Source: Planoprotostelium fungivorum
Lineage: Eukaryota > Evosea > Variosea > Cavosteliida > Cavosteliaceae
Assembly: GCA_003024175.1 (NCBI GenBank)
Contig: MDYQ01000127.1
Span: 17,156 to 81,155, forward strand
Length of the DNA stretch: 64,000 nucleotides
Direction of reading: 5' to 3'
Within the stretch, counting starts at the first letter, position 1, and each line of letters opens with the position of its first letter. The position numbers were made by a program, and so were the translations under genes. The notes beneath the pieces were generated by a model. The model saw only the letters and a list, made by a program, of their open reading frames with translations, was not told where the DNA came from and did not search any database. This document shows positions 1 through 10,353 of the stretch, in pieces.

Positions 1-699
1 CTGGCACACCAACGCATCGTCTTTCTTCTGTTTGTTCTCTTTCCTCTCCGAGTAGAAATCTGAAGACGAGTTGGACGGTGATGGGAGATGATGGATGGGA
101 CTCACTGCTGACGACGTTTTCGAAATCGTCAGCGTCCCACGGTCGTTCCTTGTTGTTCGAGATGGCCACTTTGATAAAGTCATGGGTATTGTCTCTGATG
201 ATGATGTCAGTCTTCCATTGTGTCCATCACAACAGAAATGAACTCACGAGTGTGATCGATGCTTCTTTCGTTTGACTTCGTCTTCTTTCTTCACTCGATG
301 TTTCTCGTCTCTTTTTTTCTCGTGCTTATCGTCTCTATGACTTCGTTTTTTCTCGTGTTTGGATTCATGCTTTGATTCGTGTTTCGATTCGTGCTTCTTA
401 TCATGTTTCTTGTCACGCTTCTTATCGTGATTCTTCTCTCTCTTCGATTCTCTTTTCGGGTCACTCTTCTCTTCCGTTCGACTTCCCTCCTCTCCCTTCG
501 ATCTCCTGTGTCTTTTTGACGATTCGTCCCTCTCTACACTCCTCGATCTCTTCTTCTCCTTCTTCTCTCCGTCTCTCTTCTCTTTCGGAGGTCTCCCAGG
601 TCCCCTCTGCTTCATCTGTCTTCCGAAATGATCATCCAACATCACATCTTCCTCGCGCGTCAGGCGGAGAAAAATTCGAGAAAATGTCAGAGAAGACAA
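1..699 (-). CDS. Lys/Arg/His-rich AT-hook protein, partial (3' end runs off window)
   Basis: The main exon, read from about 699 down to 246, encodes a strongly charged protein. An AT-hook core (RGPGRPPK) lies near its N-terminus. It is followed by long Lys/Glu/Asp/His-rich stretches with a KHES repeat (KHESKHESKHESKHEK). The exon leaves in phase 2 at a GTGAGT donor. It resumes after a CAG acceptor near 194 with SDNTHDFIKVAISNN and RPWDADDFENVV, which look like a folded segment. A second intron (donor near 106, acceptor near 59) joins to NFYSERKENKQKKDDALVC, which reaches the window edge. AT-hooks bind the minor groove of AT-rich DNA, so a nuclear or chromatin role is likely. I do not recognise the family. 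The first ATG of the open frame is at 699, but an upstream exon is possible. Confidence 0.5.
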
Positions 700-969
700 C
701 GAAGTAAGATATCTTACTTTCCGTAGAGAGAGGAAGGATTACCGTTTTGTTGGTCCATCCAAATCCATCCGAGGAGGTGTGGCTCTCATCATCCGTCCAT
801 AGACAATCCACCATCCGTCTGCACGATCTTCTATACGTCCAATCGATCCTTTATCTCGAAGTTGGCGTCGAGATGATGGATGGAATATCATGGATGATAT
901 GATGATCCAGACGTGATGCATCACACTGATGTGTTGTTCGAATGCTGAAATAGGACTAGTTAAAACAAG

Positions 970-1786
970 ATGCCTAAGAGAAACGACAAGATCCCCAAGA
1001 ACCACTTTAAGAAGAAGTGGGAGCTCAGAGTCAAGACCTGGTTCGACCAGCCCGCCCAGAAGGCTGTTCGCAAGCAGAAGAGAGTCGCTAAGGCCGCCGC
1101 TGCCTTCCCCAGACCCACCGAGTCTCTCCGCCCCGTTGTACACTCGCCCACCCGCCGTTACAACTTCAAGATCAAGCTCGGCAGAGGATTCACCCAAGAG
1201 GAGCTGAAGGTGTGTGCTGATTCAGAAGATAGAGAGAGCGATGTCGAAATGCATCGTTTTCACCGTCTCACATGAGAGAAAATCATCGATCGCATTACAC
1301 AAACACCATCATCACATCTTTTTCTCTCCATCGAAACCCCCCAATGTTTCTCACATCATTCTCTCCAACGACACGATCACTGATCACAGACAGGCCGCCG
1401 GAGTTACCGCTCGCAAGGCTTTGACCATCGGACTGGCCGTCGACAGACGTCGCACCAACAAGAGCGAGGCCGCTTTCAACGCCAACGTACAGCGCATCAA
1501 GGGATACCTCGCCAAGCTGGTTGTCTTCCCACACACCAAGAAGGAGAAGCAGGCCGGAAACAAGGAAGAGCTGTCCAAGCTCACCCAGCAGACCGGTACC
1601 CTGCAGCCCATCAGACAGGAGCGCCTCCTCCTGTCTTCCGTCGCCAAGGCCGATGTCAACAGCAAGGTCTCCGCTGTCGATGTCCTCAGAAGAAGCATCA
1701 GCGACGCCAAGCTTGTTGGTCTGCGTGCCAGAGTCAAGGCCGAGAAGGCTGCCGCTGCCGCTGCCACCGCCAAGAAGGACGCTTAA
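970..1786 (+). CDS. RPL13: 60S ribosomal protein L13 (eL13)
   Basis: There are two exons, 970-1209 and 1394-1786, joined in phase 0 across a 184-nt intron with a GTGTGT donor and a CAG acceptor. The product is 210 residues, against 211 for human RPL13. It begins MPKRNDKIPKNHFKKKW and carries the family blocks VKTWFDQPAQK, RRYNFKIKLGRGFTQEELK, ARKALTIGLAVDRRRTNKS and NVQRIKGYLAKLVVFP. The Ala/Lys-rich tail is typical. eL13 is a structural protein of the large cytosolic ribosomal subunit. The exon junction falls after GFTQEELK. The start is fixed by the conserved N-terminus. Confidence 0.97.
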
Positions 1787-2071
1787 ATCTTTTCTCTTTG
1801 AAATACAAAACTCCCTCGAATTTTTCTCACTCGGCTTTCTTGTATGTTTATGTTTCTACACAGTACGACGATAGATGTCTTTATAGATGTGGATGTATTG
1901 ATGCACGTGTATCGTTGATGCATGAAAAGCTTCATCGTTTAGATGTAAGACTTCGTCTGTGATAATGTATCAGGAGGGGAAAATGAGTTTTATTTCGTTT
2001 TATTTATCTGAAAAAAGGGTCGCGTCGGAATGAGAAGGAGAAGTCTCGGTCAGTATAGAAGAAGATCAAAG

Positions 2072-3911
2072 ATGAAGGGTGCCGCCGTTCTCCTCCTCGC
2101 CACAGCCCTCGTGGGCTCTCTCGCTATTCCTCAGAGTGAGCTACCGTCTTCCCCTTCTCTAACATTAACCTCCTACAGTTGGAAAATCATCCGATTTGAT
2201 CTCCAACGCCTACTTCGAGGGTAGAAGCGCTGATATCATCGTTAGCTCTGACTTGGTGAGTCGATTATCATACATCTCTTCCACATCTCCTCACACATTT
2301 CCAAAGGAGAATGCCGACGAGCTCTCCGCTTTCATCCCAAGCAACAAGTTCATCCAATCATGGCCCGCCAACGCCCAATTGGAGGAGAAGTCCTTCGCCG
2401 ATCTCGTCAGCTCTGTGATGGGTGGACCCGTCATCAACGAGAACACCGACCGTCGTAACTTCCCCGACATGGACCTCTTCAACAAGGCCAGCGCCAACGT
2501 CATGTTCTTCGTCGACGGTGTCTCTCAAGGTGATCCCCCTCCATCCATTTTCCCCTCCTGATACATTATCACAGACGAAGCCAAGACCTTTAGCTTCACC
2601 AAGCAGGACGGAAGCTTCGTCCCCCTCGTCAAGACCTCATACCCAGAGGACTCCATCGCCACGGCTGCCACCTTGACCACCGGTTTCAACTCGAAGGACC
2701 ACGGAATCGTCGGCGCCGACTGGCACACGAGAAAGGGTCTCCGAACTGCCTACAAGTCCGGTGCCCTCCCCATCATGTCCTCCATATCGGACATCTTCGC
2801 CCAGGAGTACAAGGACAGAGTCTCCGTCCTCTCCATCTCTTCCGACTTCCAGCTCGCCTCCGCATTCGGTGTCCACCCATACACCCAATCCGCTGCATCT
2901 TCCAATCACGCATCCCTCTACATCGACAATGAGAACGAGGGAGTCTCCGATGTCTACGCTGAGACATCTGCCTACCAGTTGACGAAGAATGGACTCATGG
3001 CTCAGATCGTTCTTCTCGGAGAGAAGTTGTCATTAGAGACCGAGATGGATTTGGACACTCTCAAATTTACCGTTGGAGGTGCCACCTTTGACCTCACCAT
3101 CCCCCAGCACTTGAACTTTTTCAACGAGCTCGTCGCTGTCGCCCACGCTGTCGACAGACACGTTCAGACCAAGTCTGAATTGAACATGTACTACCTCTCC
3201 TTCTCTTCTCTCAAGCAGTTGAAGACCGTCGCCAACAAGGGTGAGACCTCTAAACATCTCGATCGGTTTCTCATGCGATGGTGACAGATCAGATGAGAGT
3301 CGCCGCCCGTGTGATCGACGAGATCATCAGCGACATTTCTAGTCAGCTCAAGTCTGTCTACGGTGATAAGCTGTGCGTAGAGTACGTATTCGCTGGGGAG
3401 ACCCTCGGAGAGAAGATCAAGAGGGACGGAGAGACACAGATGATGTCTTACCTTGCCATCAACGGCATCGTACCTTCCAAGAGCGTCTTTGATCACCACT
3501 ACCCAGAGATCTACGTCTTTGACAACTCCAAGGTGACTGCTGAGACCTGCTACAACTTGGAGAAGAAGCTCTTCAACTTTTACCACGTGAGTTACATGCC
3601 ATCATGATGATCACATTCGACATCACATGATTAGACATCACATCACGATGACACATTGCATCATGGAAATTGGGCGAAACTGATGAGAACAGGTCGACTG
3701 CCCCACCGTTGAGAACAGACTGAAGAGATCTTACGTACCCACCGCCGACGGCATCGTAGAGGACAACTTTGCCGCATACTTCCACATCTTACTGTGGTTC
3801 AACATCCTCCTCTTCCTCGTTGCCTTCTTTGCCGTCTACGCTCTCTGCTCCATGGACGTTGGATCAGACTCCCTCTTATACAGGATGACAACGACCGCTC
3901 GCAGAAACTGA
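2072..3911 (+). CDS. ATP6AP2: ATP6AP2-like (renin receptor) V-ATPase accessory protein
   Basis: There are six exons: 2072-2135, 2179-2255, 2307-2529, 2575-3240, 3288-3586 and 3693-3911. All joins keep frame. The protein starts with a signal peptide (MKGAAVLLLATALVGSLA). It has a large lumenal part and ends in a single membrane span (ILLWFNILLFLVAFFAVYAL). The short cytosolic tail, MDVGSDSLLYRMT, is nearly the same as the MDPGYDSIIYRMT tail of human ATP6AP2. That tail is the family hallmark, while the lumenal domain is only weakly alike. In animals this protein helps assemble the V-ATPase V0 sector in the ER and Golgi, and the same role is inferred here. The basic segment RLKRSY, just before the span, could be a processing site. 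Confidence 0.85.
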
Positions 3912-4051
3912 GAAGGCAAATGAAGATATTTACAATGTCCACGTGTTCTTGTTTTGTGAAGAGGTTTGGATGATGGAGGTCGAATGAGATGGTGGTTGTC
4001 ATCTTCTTTTTGGGAGGAATAAATGGTTCTACAACTTCATCATCAGAGCGC

Positions 4052-4863
4052 ATGACACAGCAAACAGCTGCCGGCAGCATGGATGGACAACTTCGTCACG
4101 AGATCAAAGTATTGGAGAACGACATCGAATCGAAATTGTCTTCTTCAGCCAATCTGATCGACCATGCCGAACAATGGAATAGCCCCGATGGACTTGGATT
4201 CGATGAATTGAATACGCTCGTCGCAGAGGTGATGCGAGAGATAGAAGACATGCATCGTGACGTCTATGATGCAGTTGGAGACGGCCAATCAGAGGTTATA
4301 CTTGGGCGGTTCGAACTATGGGGTCATCAATCATCACAAGGGAAGATTGGAAGAATATCAGAGGGAGCTGAAGAGATTGAAGACGAGCTCGAGGGAGGCA
4401 TATGAGAGAGCACAACTTTTAAAAGGAAGTAAAGGATACCAACCCAACACGAGCTCTGCATCTTCGGAGATACTGATGAGAGAGAGGAGTCACATCAACA
4501 CGTCGACTAGCATGGCAAATGATACTCTAGGGTGGGTCTTCATATCACGTGATGCAAATACAAATCAAGCAGATCAGTGTGGCTCAAGCCACTCGAGAGC
4601 AGTTAGCCGCACAAACGAACATCATCATGGGATCGAATACGAAGATGAGAGGATTAGAAGGTGTGTGATCGTCCGTCACTTCCAACCATCATCGGCATCA
4701 TCATCTTCTAAAGATCCGTTCTGACTCACGGGCAGGTCAATTCCCCGGAGTCTCTAATCTGATCGGTGCCATCAAATCACGAAGGCACAGGAACAATCTC
4801 GTCATCGCATCGACCATCGCCGTCTGCATCTGCTTCATCTTGTGGTGGTGGCTGGCTCACTAG
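4052..4863 (+). CDS. GOSR1: Golgi SNARE GS28/GOSR1 homologue (Qb-SNARE)
   Basis: There are four exons: up to 4228, 4275-4531, 4578-4660 and 4736-4863. The introns are 46, 46 and 75 nt. Phases 0, 2 and 1 all close correctly. The start may be 4052 or the in-frame ATG at 4079, which better fits the family (MDGQLRHEIKVLENDIESKL). From 4079 the product is 205 residues. The middle is helical (YQRELKRLKTSSREAYERAQ). The SNARE motif follows (LGVAQATREQLAAQ, then MGSNTKMRGLEGQFPGVSNL). The C-terminal anchor has a basic patch (IKSRRHRNNL) and a short hydrophobic span ending WWWLAH. It acts in ER-Golgi and intra-Golgi fusion. A possible poly(A) signal, AATAAA, lies at 4909-4914. Confidence 0.9.
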
Positions 4864-4998
4864 ATTCTTCAGCGAGCCTTCTTCTATCGCATCACTCTGC
4901 CCGGGTCAATAAAAGGTCGTCGGTCGATCGCTTCATCTTCTACCATCTTTGTCTATTGGGACGACACGTACTCATTCTTCTCATCTGATCCTCCGATC

Positions 4999-5423
4999 AT
5001 GTCGGTTTCTCTGAGGAGGGTTCACAATGACGTGATGACTGTCGGGAAACTGTCACGTGACTACGACCAAATGTGTGCCCACGAGCTGTTCGCCATCATG
5101 AGCTCATCCGATAGGCATTACAAGGTGAACGTGTCCCTTCCACAAGTAAAGTAATCGTTTCATCTGTACTGACAGAGAAATAGTGTGTCAAGTTGGTACT
5201 GCAAGATAAGAGGATGGACCCTCTCTGTCTCTACCAGAGATGTTGGACCGTGACAACTACCTATCTCGATTCATTCGCATGGCATCGTGTCTCTCTTTGC
5301 GAGGGACGAGAGGTGGTCTTCCACACGAGTTGGTTCAATCGACACGCTCAACCGAAGTCTTGTCTCTCGTACCAAACGAGAGGATCTCTTTTGGGGCTCT
5401 TTAACATGTGGAATACAAGATAG
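4999..5423 (+). CDS. Small hypothetical protein, two exons
   Basis: The proposed exons are 4999-5124 and 5184-5423, joined in phase 0 (donor AAG|GTGAAC, acceptor ATAG). They give about 121 residues beginning MSVSLRRVHNDVMTVGKLSR and ending GLFNMWNTR. The protein is rich in Cys, Trp, His and Arg. It has no signal peptide or clear membrane span. I do not recognise a family. Support is limited to the open frame, an intron of ordinary size and a compact position after the GOSR1 gene. The acceptor is not certain, and another acceptor would change the C-terminal half. Confidence 0.35.
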
Positions 5424-5568
5424 CGTTTGTATGGTGCATTGATTTTGTACATGATGATGATAAAGTGAAGATGTTAATGTCGGGTGAGAAAGGAGGGGTG
5501 AGGATAGAACCACCGGTTATTCTTGTACGCGCGCATTACTTTACATTGATTTACATTGCATTGTGACG

Positions 5569-6256
5569 TTAAAATTCATGGACGTTGAAGCCGTAGGGAA
5601 TCGGTCCAGAAGTTGATGGCATGAAGCTACCGAACATGTCCGATAGTGAATCGATCGATTCACTGATATCTTCCTCTTCTGCTGGTTGTGTCAGTCATAG
5701 AAAAAGGAGACGAGTATCCCATCGCCTTCTGTGATGAGTGAGCAAGATGAAGACAGACATTCATCTCACCCTCGCGATCACTCGCCACGTTCTCAGCGTC
5801 AGCTCCGTAGCCAATGTCCTTCGACATCTTCCCGTGGCCACGTCACTCGTGTGGTTCGTGATGACTGTCTCAACCTCATCGTTCTTCCTTTCTTCCTCTT
5901 CTGCAGAGTCGTCTGATGCAACTGAATCGATATCAGAAGATCTGATGAGAAGGTGTCTCACCTTCATGTCCATCACTTGAAGAGATGTCGTCCACTTGAT
6001 CGCCTTGTGCAGCCTCTGGTGCTCCTGACAATGAGGACATTTCTTGGTCTACAGTCGCTTCCATAGGGACGTGAGATGGTGTGCCTGCACGTGGAGGGCT
6101 GTATGACGGGCTGCTGGGGACGTATCCACCGTGTGACTCTTCTGAAACGTGTCAGACGGAAAGAGAAGACTTAACATTACCAATGAAGAAGTTGAATTGT
6201 AGCGCTTGTGCAGGGCCTCTTGTGAGCTCGTTGGGAATCATCAATGTCCATCGACT
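5569..6256 (-). CDS. Hypothetical Ser/Pro-rich acidic protein, multi-exon
   Basis: Reading down from 6256, an exon beginning SRWTLMIPNELTRGPAQALQ runs to NFFI and a GTAATG donor. After a TTTCAG acceptor comes a Ser/Pro-rich stretch (GGYVPSSPSYSPPRAGTPSH) and then acidic segments (QVDDISSSDGHE, VASDDSAEEEERKNDE, MSKDIGYGADAENVASDREG). The last exon reads EEDISESIDSLSDMFGSFM and ends GPIPYGFNVHEF, with the stop at 5569-5571. The frame holds across four or five introns of 40-91 nt, which argues that the gene is real. The 5' end is uncertain, because sequence above 6283 is a transposed ankyrin-locus segment. No family is recognised. Most of the protein looks disordered. Confidence 0.4.
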
Positions 6257-6282
6257 CTAGAACTTCACCTGCCGTTCTCATG

Positions 6283-6480
6283 AGTCAAACATGATCACAG
6301 CAAGGTCGTGTCGCTCCTCCTGACAGATCGAAATGTACGCACCATCAGCAGAACGACAAGGCTGGTAGAGATGAGGCACACTGCATCAGAATAAACACTC
6401 AACGCTCTTGCTTCCGTCTGACGGTGGAACCGAGTCGTCATCTTTAGTGGCTGAATCTGCACGGTTGTGAGTCAACAGCC
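6283..6480 (+). repeat. Inverted copy of 12834-13032 (ankyrin-locus fragment)
   Basis: This block is the reverse complement of 12834-13032 with scattered mismatches. On the plus strand it opens with an ankyrin-type helix (VKHDHSKVVSLLLTDR), which then decays into stops. At the other locus the same sequence is continuous with an ankyrin-repeat frame. That locus is therefore the likely donor, and this copy is a dead fragment dropped between two genes. Confidence 0.8.
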
Positions 6481-6760
6481 CTGCACTGAGGATGTGAGAT
6501 ACTCACTACTCAAGCTCTATCCAATGACGTCTATCATCACACAACACAACACATGATATCCACCTATGAAAAGGAGAGAAGAAGAGAAGAATCATCATAC
6601 ACCAAGTTTATAAGAAGATCTCTTCCATACTCTGTAGGAGATTTGTCAAGGTCAAGAAGGGTGCCGAGTTGATCTGCAGCTTCAGCTCATCGAACGGCCG
6701 ATCGATAGTTCCCGTCAACTCTAACACTTGCAGTCTAGAGTGGCTCTGTGGATAGTCGTG
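6481..6760 (+). repeat. 280-bp block duplicated at 12554-12833 (KNL1 3' end)
   Basis: The block is repeated in direct orientation at 12554-12833 with a constant offset of 6073 and no indel. I saw one substitution (A/C at 6536). It covers the 3' flank and the last exon of the KNL1-like gene. It is directly followed here by the rest of that exon, so this locus is probably the donor. Confidence 0.9.
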
Positions 6761-7967
6761 ACTGAGAGACACTCTCAGCACGGTTCCGTTGTTCATCTCG
6801 ATCTTGTGATGTCCAGATGCATCATTCGAGATGATGTACCTGTCTCGATTGAGTCAACTCGTCGAGAGGATGACTCACTTGGCTCGCAGTGTCTCAATTT
6901 CTGAGGATCTCTGTTGATAGAAGACGATGCGCGATTTCATCTGTCGAACGTGAGTCGATGGAGATGAGATGATGGAGGACACCTCTTTGATTAAGAAGAC
7001 GACGCTATCGATGGTGATGGCGTACTCGACGATGTCTTGACAGGGAACGTCGTTGGGTGTCAGCTGTCGACGAGTGAGAAGAGAAGAAGGAGAGTGATTC
7101 ACCTCGAATCCAGTGATCTCATCTGAGACTTCATCGAAAGAGACGACCCCCTTGTGAGTGTTTCCAAATTGTACGACGAGTGGCTCGTTCGATGCGCAGG
7201 AGATGATGTGCATGCCGGAGATGTCGGCCAGGGCGGAGGACAGCTCGGCTTGTCTGATGCGAATGAGAAGACGATCGGGGACGGATGGATCACCGTTTGT
7301 CTTTCGATGGGTCGTTGATGGCTGACGTCTGATCGTCGGGTGCGATGGATTTGATCTAGCATGAGTTAGATCGGGATCCACTCATCAGAACATCACCATC
7401 TTGACGGCTTCTTGTATATTGGTTAAGAGGTTCTTTTTGTTCTCTCTGAATGTGTCGTACGCTGTGGGTGCATCAGTAATCAAGTGATTCGAAGAGTATT
7501 ACCATCGATCAGCTCAAAGACCTTTCCGTTCAACTGCTGAATCGTGGCTTCCTTCTTTCTCTCCATTTGGCTGTAATCCTTCTTCTCTGCTGATTTATCT
7601 ACATCGTTTGGTTCAGAGACGGAAGTGATACGATTCATCTTCTCACCCATTGCCTTCTCCCTCCAGCTGTCAGGACCCTCTTGAAGGAGTTGAATAAATC
7701 TCTCTTTCGTAAAGAGTTCGAGATAGTTGAACTTGAGACTGTTGAGATACTCTTTCATCTCCTGTACCTCAGACTCCATCACAGGGTTATACATGTCGAT
7801 GTATTTGAGACAGTTGAAATCAGAGAAGACATAGTCTTTGTTGATCTGTCTGTGTGGCGGTTAGACGTCGCATCTTCCTCATACAATCACTCTGTGTATC
7901 TCTTCAATGGGAATCCAATCTCTTCTGCATTCTGCATGAGTCTCTCGGAGATCATTGTGTCGCCCAT
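6608..7967 (-). CDS. KNL1: KNL1/Spc7-like kinetochore scaffold, short form
   Basis: The gene has eight or nine exons and encodes roughly 360 residues, starting MGDTMISERLMQNAEEIGFP at 7967. The first part matches the KNL1/Spc7 region before the coiled coil (VQEMKEYLNSLKFNYLEL, SWREKAMGEKMNRI). A predicted coiled coil follows (MERKKEATIQQLNGKVFEL). Next comes a segment resembling the first C-terminal RWD lobe of KNL1 (SGMHIISCASNEPLVVQFG, then KGVVSFDEV). The last two exons (FYQQRSSEIETLRAK, YIISNDASGHHKIEMNNGTV) resemble the human stretch HCRLLGEEIEYLKRWG...INNNELRLLF. KNL1 links Mis12/Ndc80 to spindle-checkpoint proteins. No MELT or RVSF motif is seen. The assignment rests on remote similarity. 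Confidence 0.55.
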
Positions 7968-8085
7968 CCTTCTTCTAATCGGTTTGTGTGCCGTTTGAAC
8001 CGCCAAGTTTTGGCGGGAAGCGCGAAGAACATCTACAACGAAATCATCTCGAGATCAGATCCGGCTCGGATTAACTGGAGACAAC
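7968..8085. promoter_or_regulatory. Shared divergent promoter with E2F-like palindrome
   Basis: Only 118 bp separate the two start codons (KNL1-like minus, AsnRS plus). Within it, 8000-8016 is an inverted repeat, CCGCCAA-GTT-TTGGCGG. Its right half reads TTTTGGCGGGAA (8008-8019), which matches the classical E2F/DP site TTTGGCGGGAA. The factor assignment is inference from the motif. Confidence 0.6.
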
Positions 8086-9692
8086 ATGATGCATCGACTC
8101 CTTTGTAAGACAACCGAACGGATCGGTGTGAGTGATTATAAATTCTCGCTTCAGTCGTTCTGATCATGTATGATTCAGAGATCAGCGACAACGTTTGGAA
8201 ACCAACCCGTCACCTTCACGCCTCGACGACATTTACATCAAACGATATCTGAGGCTAAAAGTTCAGCTACAGATGACATCATCAAGGTGTGGTTGATGAA
8301 ATGTGATCACACACATTCTGAAACATCGAAAGGTGAAAGGATGGGTGAAATCATTCAGACAACATAAGAACGTGGGATTCTTAGACGTCAACGACGGATC
8401 ATGTACGACACCTCTTCAGGTCGTCATCTCCGAAGAACTCATCAACACACCCGAGTGAGTCACCTTTTTTCCATCATCTCAAAATCTCATCCTCCATCAC
8501 AGATTGACCTTCGGATCATGCGTCGAGATCAGCGGAAAGATGTCCAAGAGCTCGGGGAAAGAACAGAAGACAGAGGTACTCCCTCCCTCCCTCCTCCCAA
8601 ACTGATCATCCGCAGCTGATGGCCAGCCACGTCACCGTCCTCGGTAGTGCTCGGCTGTCAGACAATCCACTCCAACCCAAGAGACACTCTATGGAATTCC
8701 TCAGGACCATTCCACACCTCCGTCCCCGCACGAATTTCTTCAGCAGCATGTTTCGCATCCGCAGCACCGTCTCCCTCTCTGTCCACAATTTCTTCGCTCA
8801 AGTGAATCTCTCTCGTGTGATCGTCTCACCCATTCGAACAGAGAGGCTTTCACTGCGTTCACACACCGCTCATCACCAGTAACGATAGCGAGGGTGGTGC
8901 TGAAGTCTTTCACGTGGGCTCTAGGCCCAGCGACAAGGCTGCTGCGGAGCATTTTTTCGGCCGTCAGGCTTATTTGACAGTGTCAGGGCAGTTAGAGGCG
9001 GAGGTCATGGCTGCGTCTCTCGGGAGGGTTTACACTTTTGGGCCGACATTTAGAGCAGAGAAGAATAGTCACACGACGCGGCATTTGGCGGAGTTTTGGA
9101 TGGTGGAGCCGGAGATGTCGTTTGCCGATCTGAATGATGTGAGAGATCATGAATTTGTCTTCATCACGATGATCGTGAGATGATCACCATAGACATCTGA
9201 TCGTGATCATCTCGATCATCGACACCTTAATCATCGACATCGGATGGTGATCATCGACGCATGACGACGTAAAAGGTGATGGAACTGAGCGAAGAATTTG
9301 TAAAAACGTTGATCCTCGACGTGAAAGAGAAATGTGCAGAAGATTTGGCCTTCTTCGCTAAATGGCAAGATCAGGTGATCCGTCCGACATCATCATCCGA
9401 GATCACGCGATCGACTCGATCATCATCATCACAAGATCTCATCTGATGACGATGATGCAGACTCTCATGTCAACCATCGACAACGTTCTGAACGGTCCCT
9501 TCCAACGCATCTCCTACACACAAGCCATGGACATCCTCACGCTAGCCCACCCGAAGGAGAAATTCGAAGCCAAGCCCGCGTACGGTAACGATTTGAGCCG
9601 CGAACACGAGAAATATCTCTGCGAGGGCCACTTCAACGTGAATCGACTCATCAGACGTCCACCATCATCATCATCATCATCATCATCATCAG

Positions 9693-9729
<37 letters not shown>

Positions 9730-9739
9730 CATCATCCAG

Positions 9740-9788
<49 letters not shown>

Positions 9789-10353
9789 CATCATCATCAT
9801 CATCATCCAGCATCATCATCATCATCAGCATCAGCATCAGCATCATCATCAGCATCATCATCATCATCAGCATCATCATAATCGTCTCTCATCCTCGATC
9901 AGAAACCTGTCTTCGTCTTTGATTGGCCGAGAAAGATCAAACCCTTCTACATGAAAGTCAACGAGGACGGCGAGACGGTCGCCTGCGTCGATCTCCTCCT
10001 CCCTCGCGTGGGCGAGCTCATCGGAGGCTCAGCCAGAGAGGACGACGTTCAGACACTGTTGGAATCCATGAGAAGGAATGGAGTGAGCCTTTAGAGGATA
10101 GATAAAAGTTAACACGAGCAGGTGAAAGAAGATGAGTTGGCGTGGTACGTGGATTTGAGGAAATACGGATCATCACCTCATGCAGGGTTCGGTCTAGGGT
10201 TCGAGAGGTGAGTTGAAAGGGAGAAGGTTAGAGGAGGGTGACGAGGGATTCAGGTTTCTCATGTTCATCACGGGGACGCAGAACATCAGGGACACGATCG
10301 CCATGCCGAGGTATCCGGGTTCAGAATCTCCTCATACAGAGACGAATAAATGA
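8086..10353 (+). CDS. NARS2: Asparaginyl-tRNA synthetase, bacterial/organellar type
   Basis: The gene has about eleven exons. The N-terminus ([14 protein letters not shown] joined to [20 protein letters not shown]) is basic and looks like a mitochondrial presequence. The anticodon-binding OB fold follows ([20 protein letters not shown]). Then come the class II motifs: [39 protein letters not shown] (motif 1 region), [20 protein letters not shown] (motif 2), and [20 protein letters not shown] (motif 3, ending PRYPG). It charges tRNA-Asn with asparagine in the organelle or cytosol. One intron (9649-9901) has expanded into a CAT/CAG microsatellite. The last residues, after PRYPG, differ from the usual PF..F ending, so the final exon could be misjoined. 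The gene is divergent from KNL1. Confidence 0.92.
9661..9888 (+). repeat. CAT/CAG trinucleotide microsatellite inside AsnRS intron
   Basis: More than 200 bp are built almost wholly of CAT with interspersed CAG triplets. The tract lies between the GTGAAT donor after GHFN and the acceptor before [11 protein letters not shown]. Its CAG triplets offer many decoy acceptors. The poly-Ser, poly-His and poly-Ile frames across it are artefacts. Confidence 0.95.

Noticed and set aside
6283-6480. First exon MTTRFHRQTEARALSVYSD for the 5569-6256 gene
   Set aside because: This sequence lies inside the transposed ankyrin-locus block and is probably not original to the gene, so it was left out of the model.
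9362-9922. Plus-strand frame with poly-Ser, poly-His and poly-Ile
   Set aside because: It is a read-through of the CAT/CAG microsatellite. The AsnRS exons on both sides show this tract is intron.
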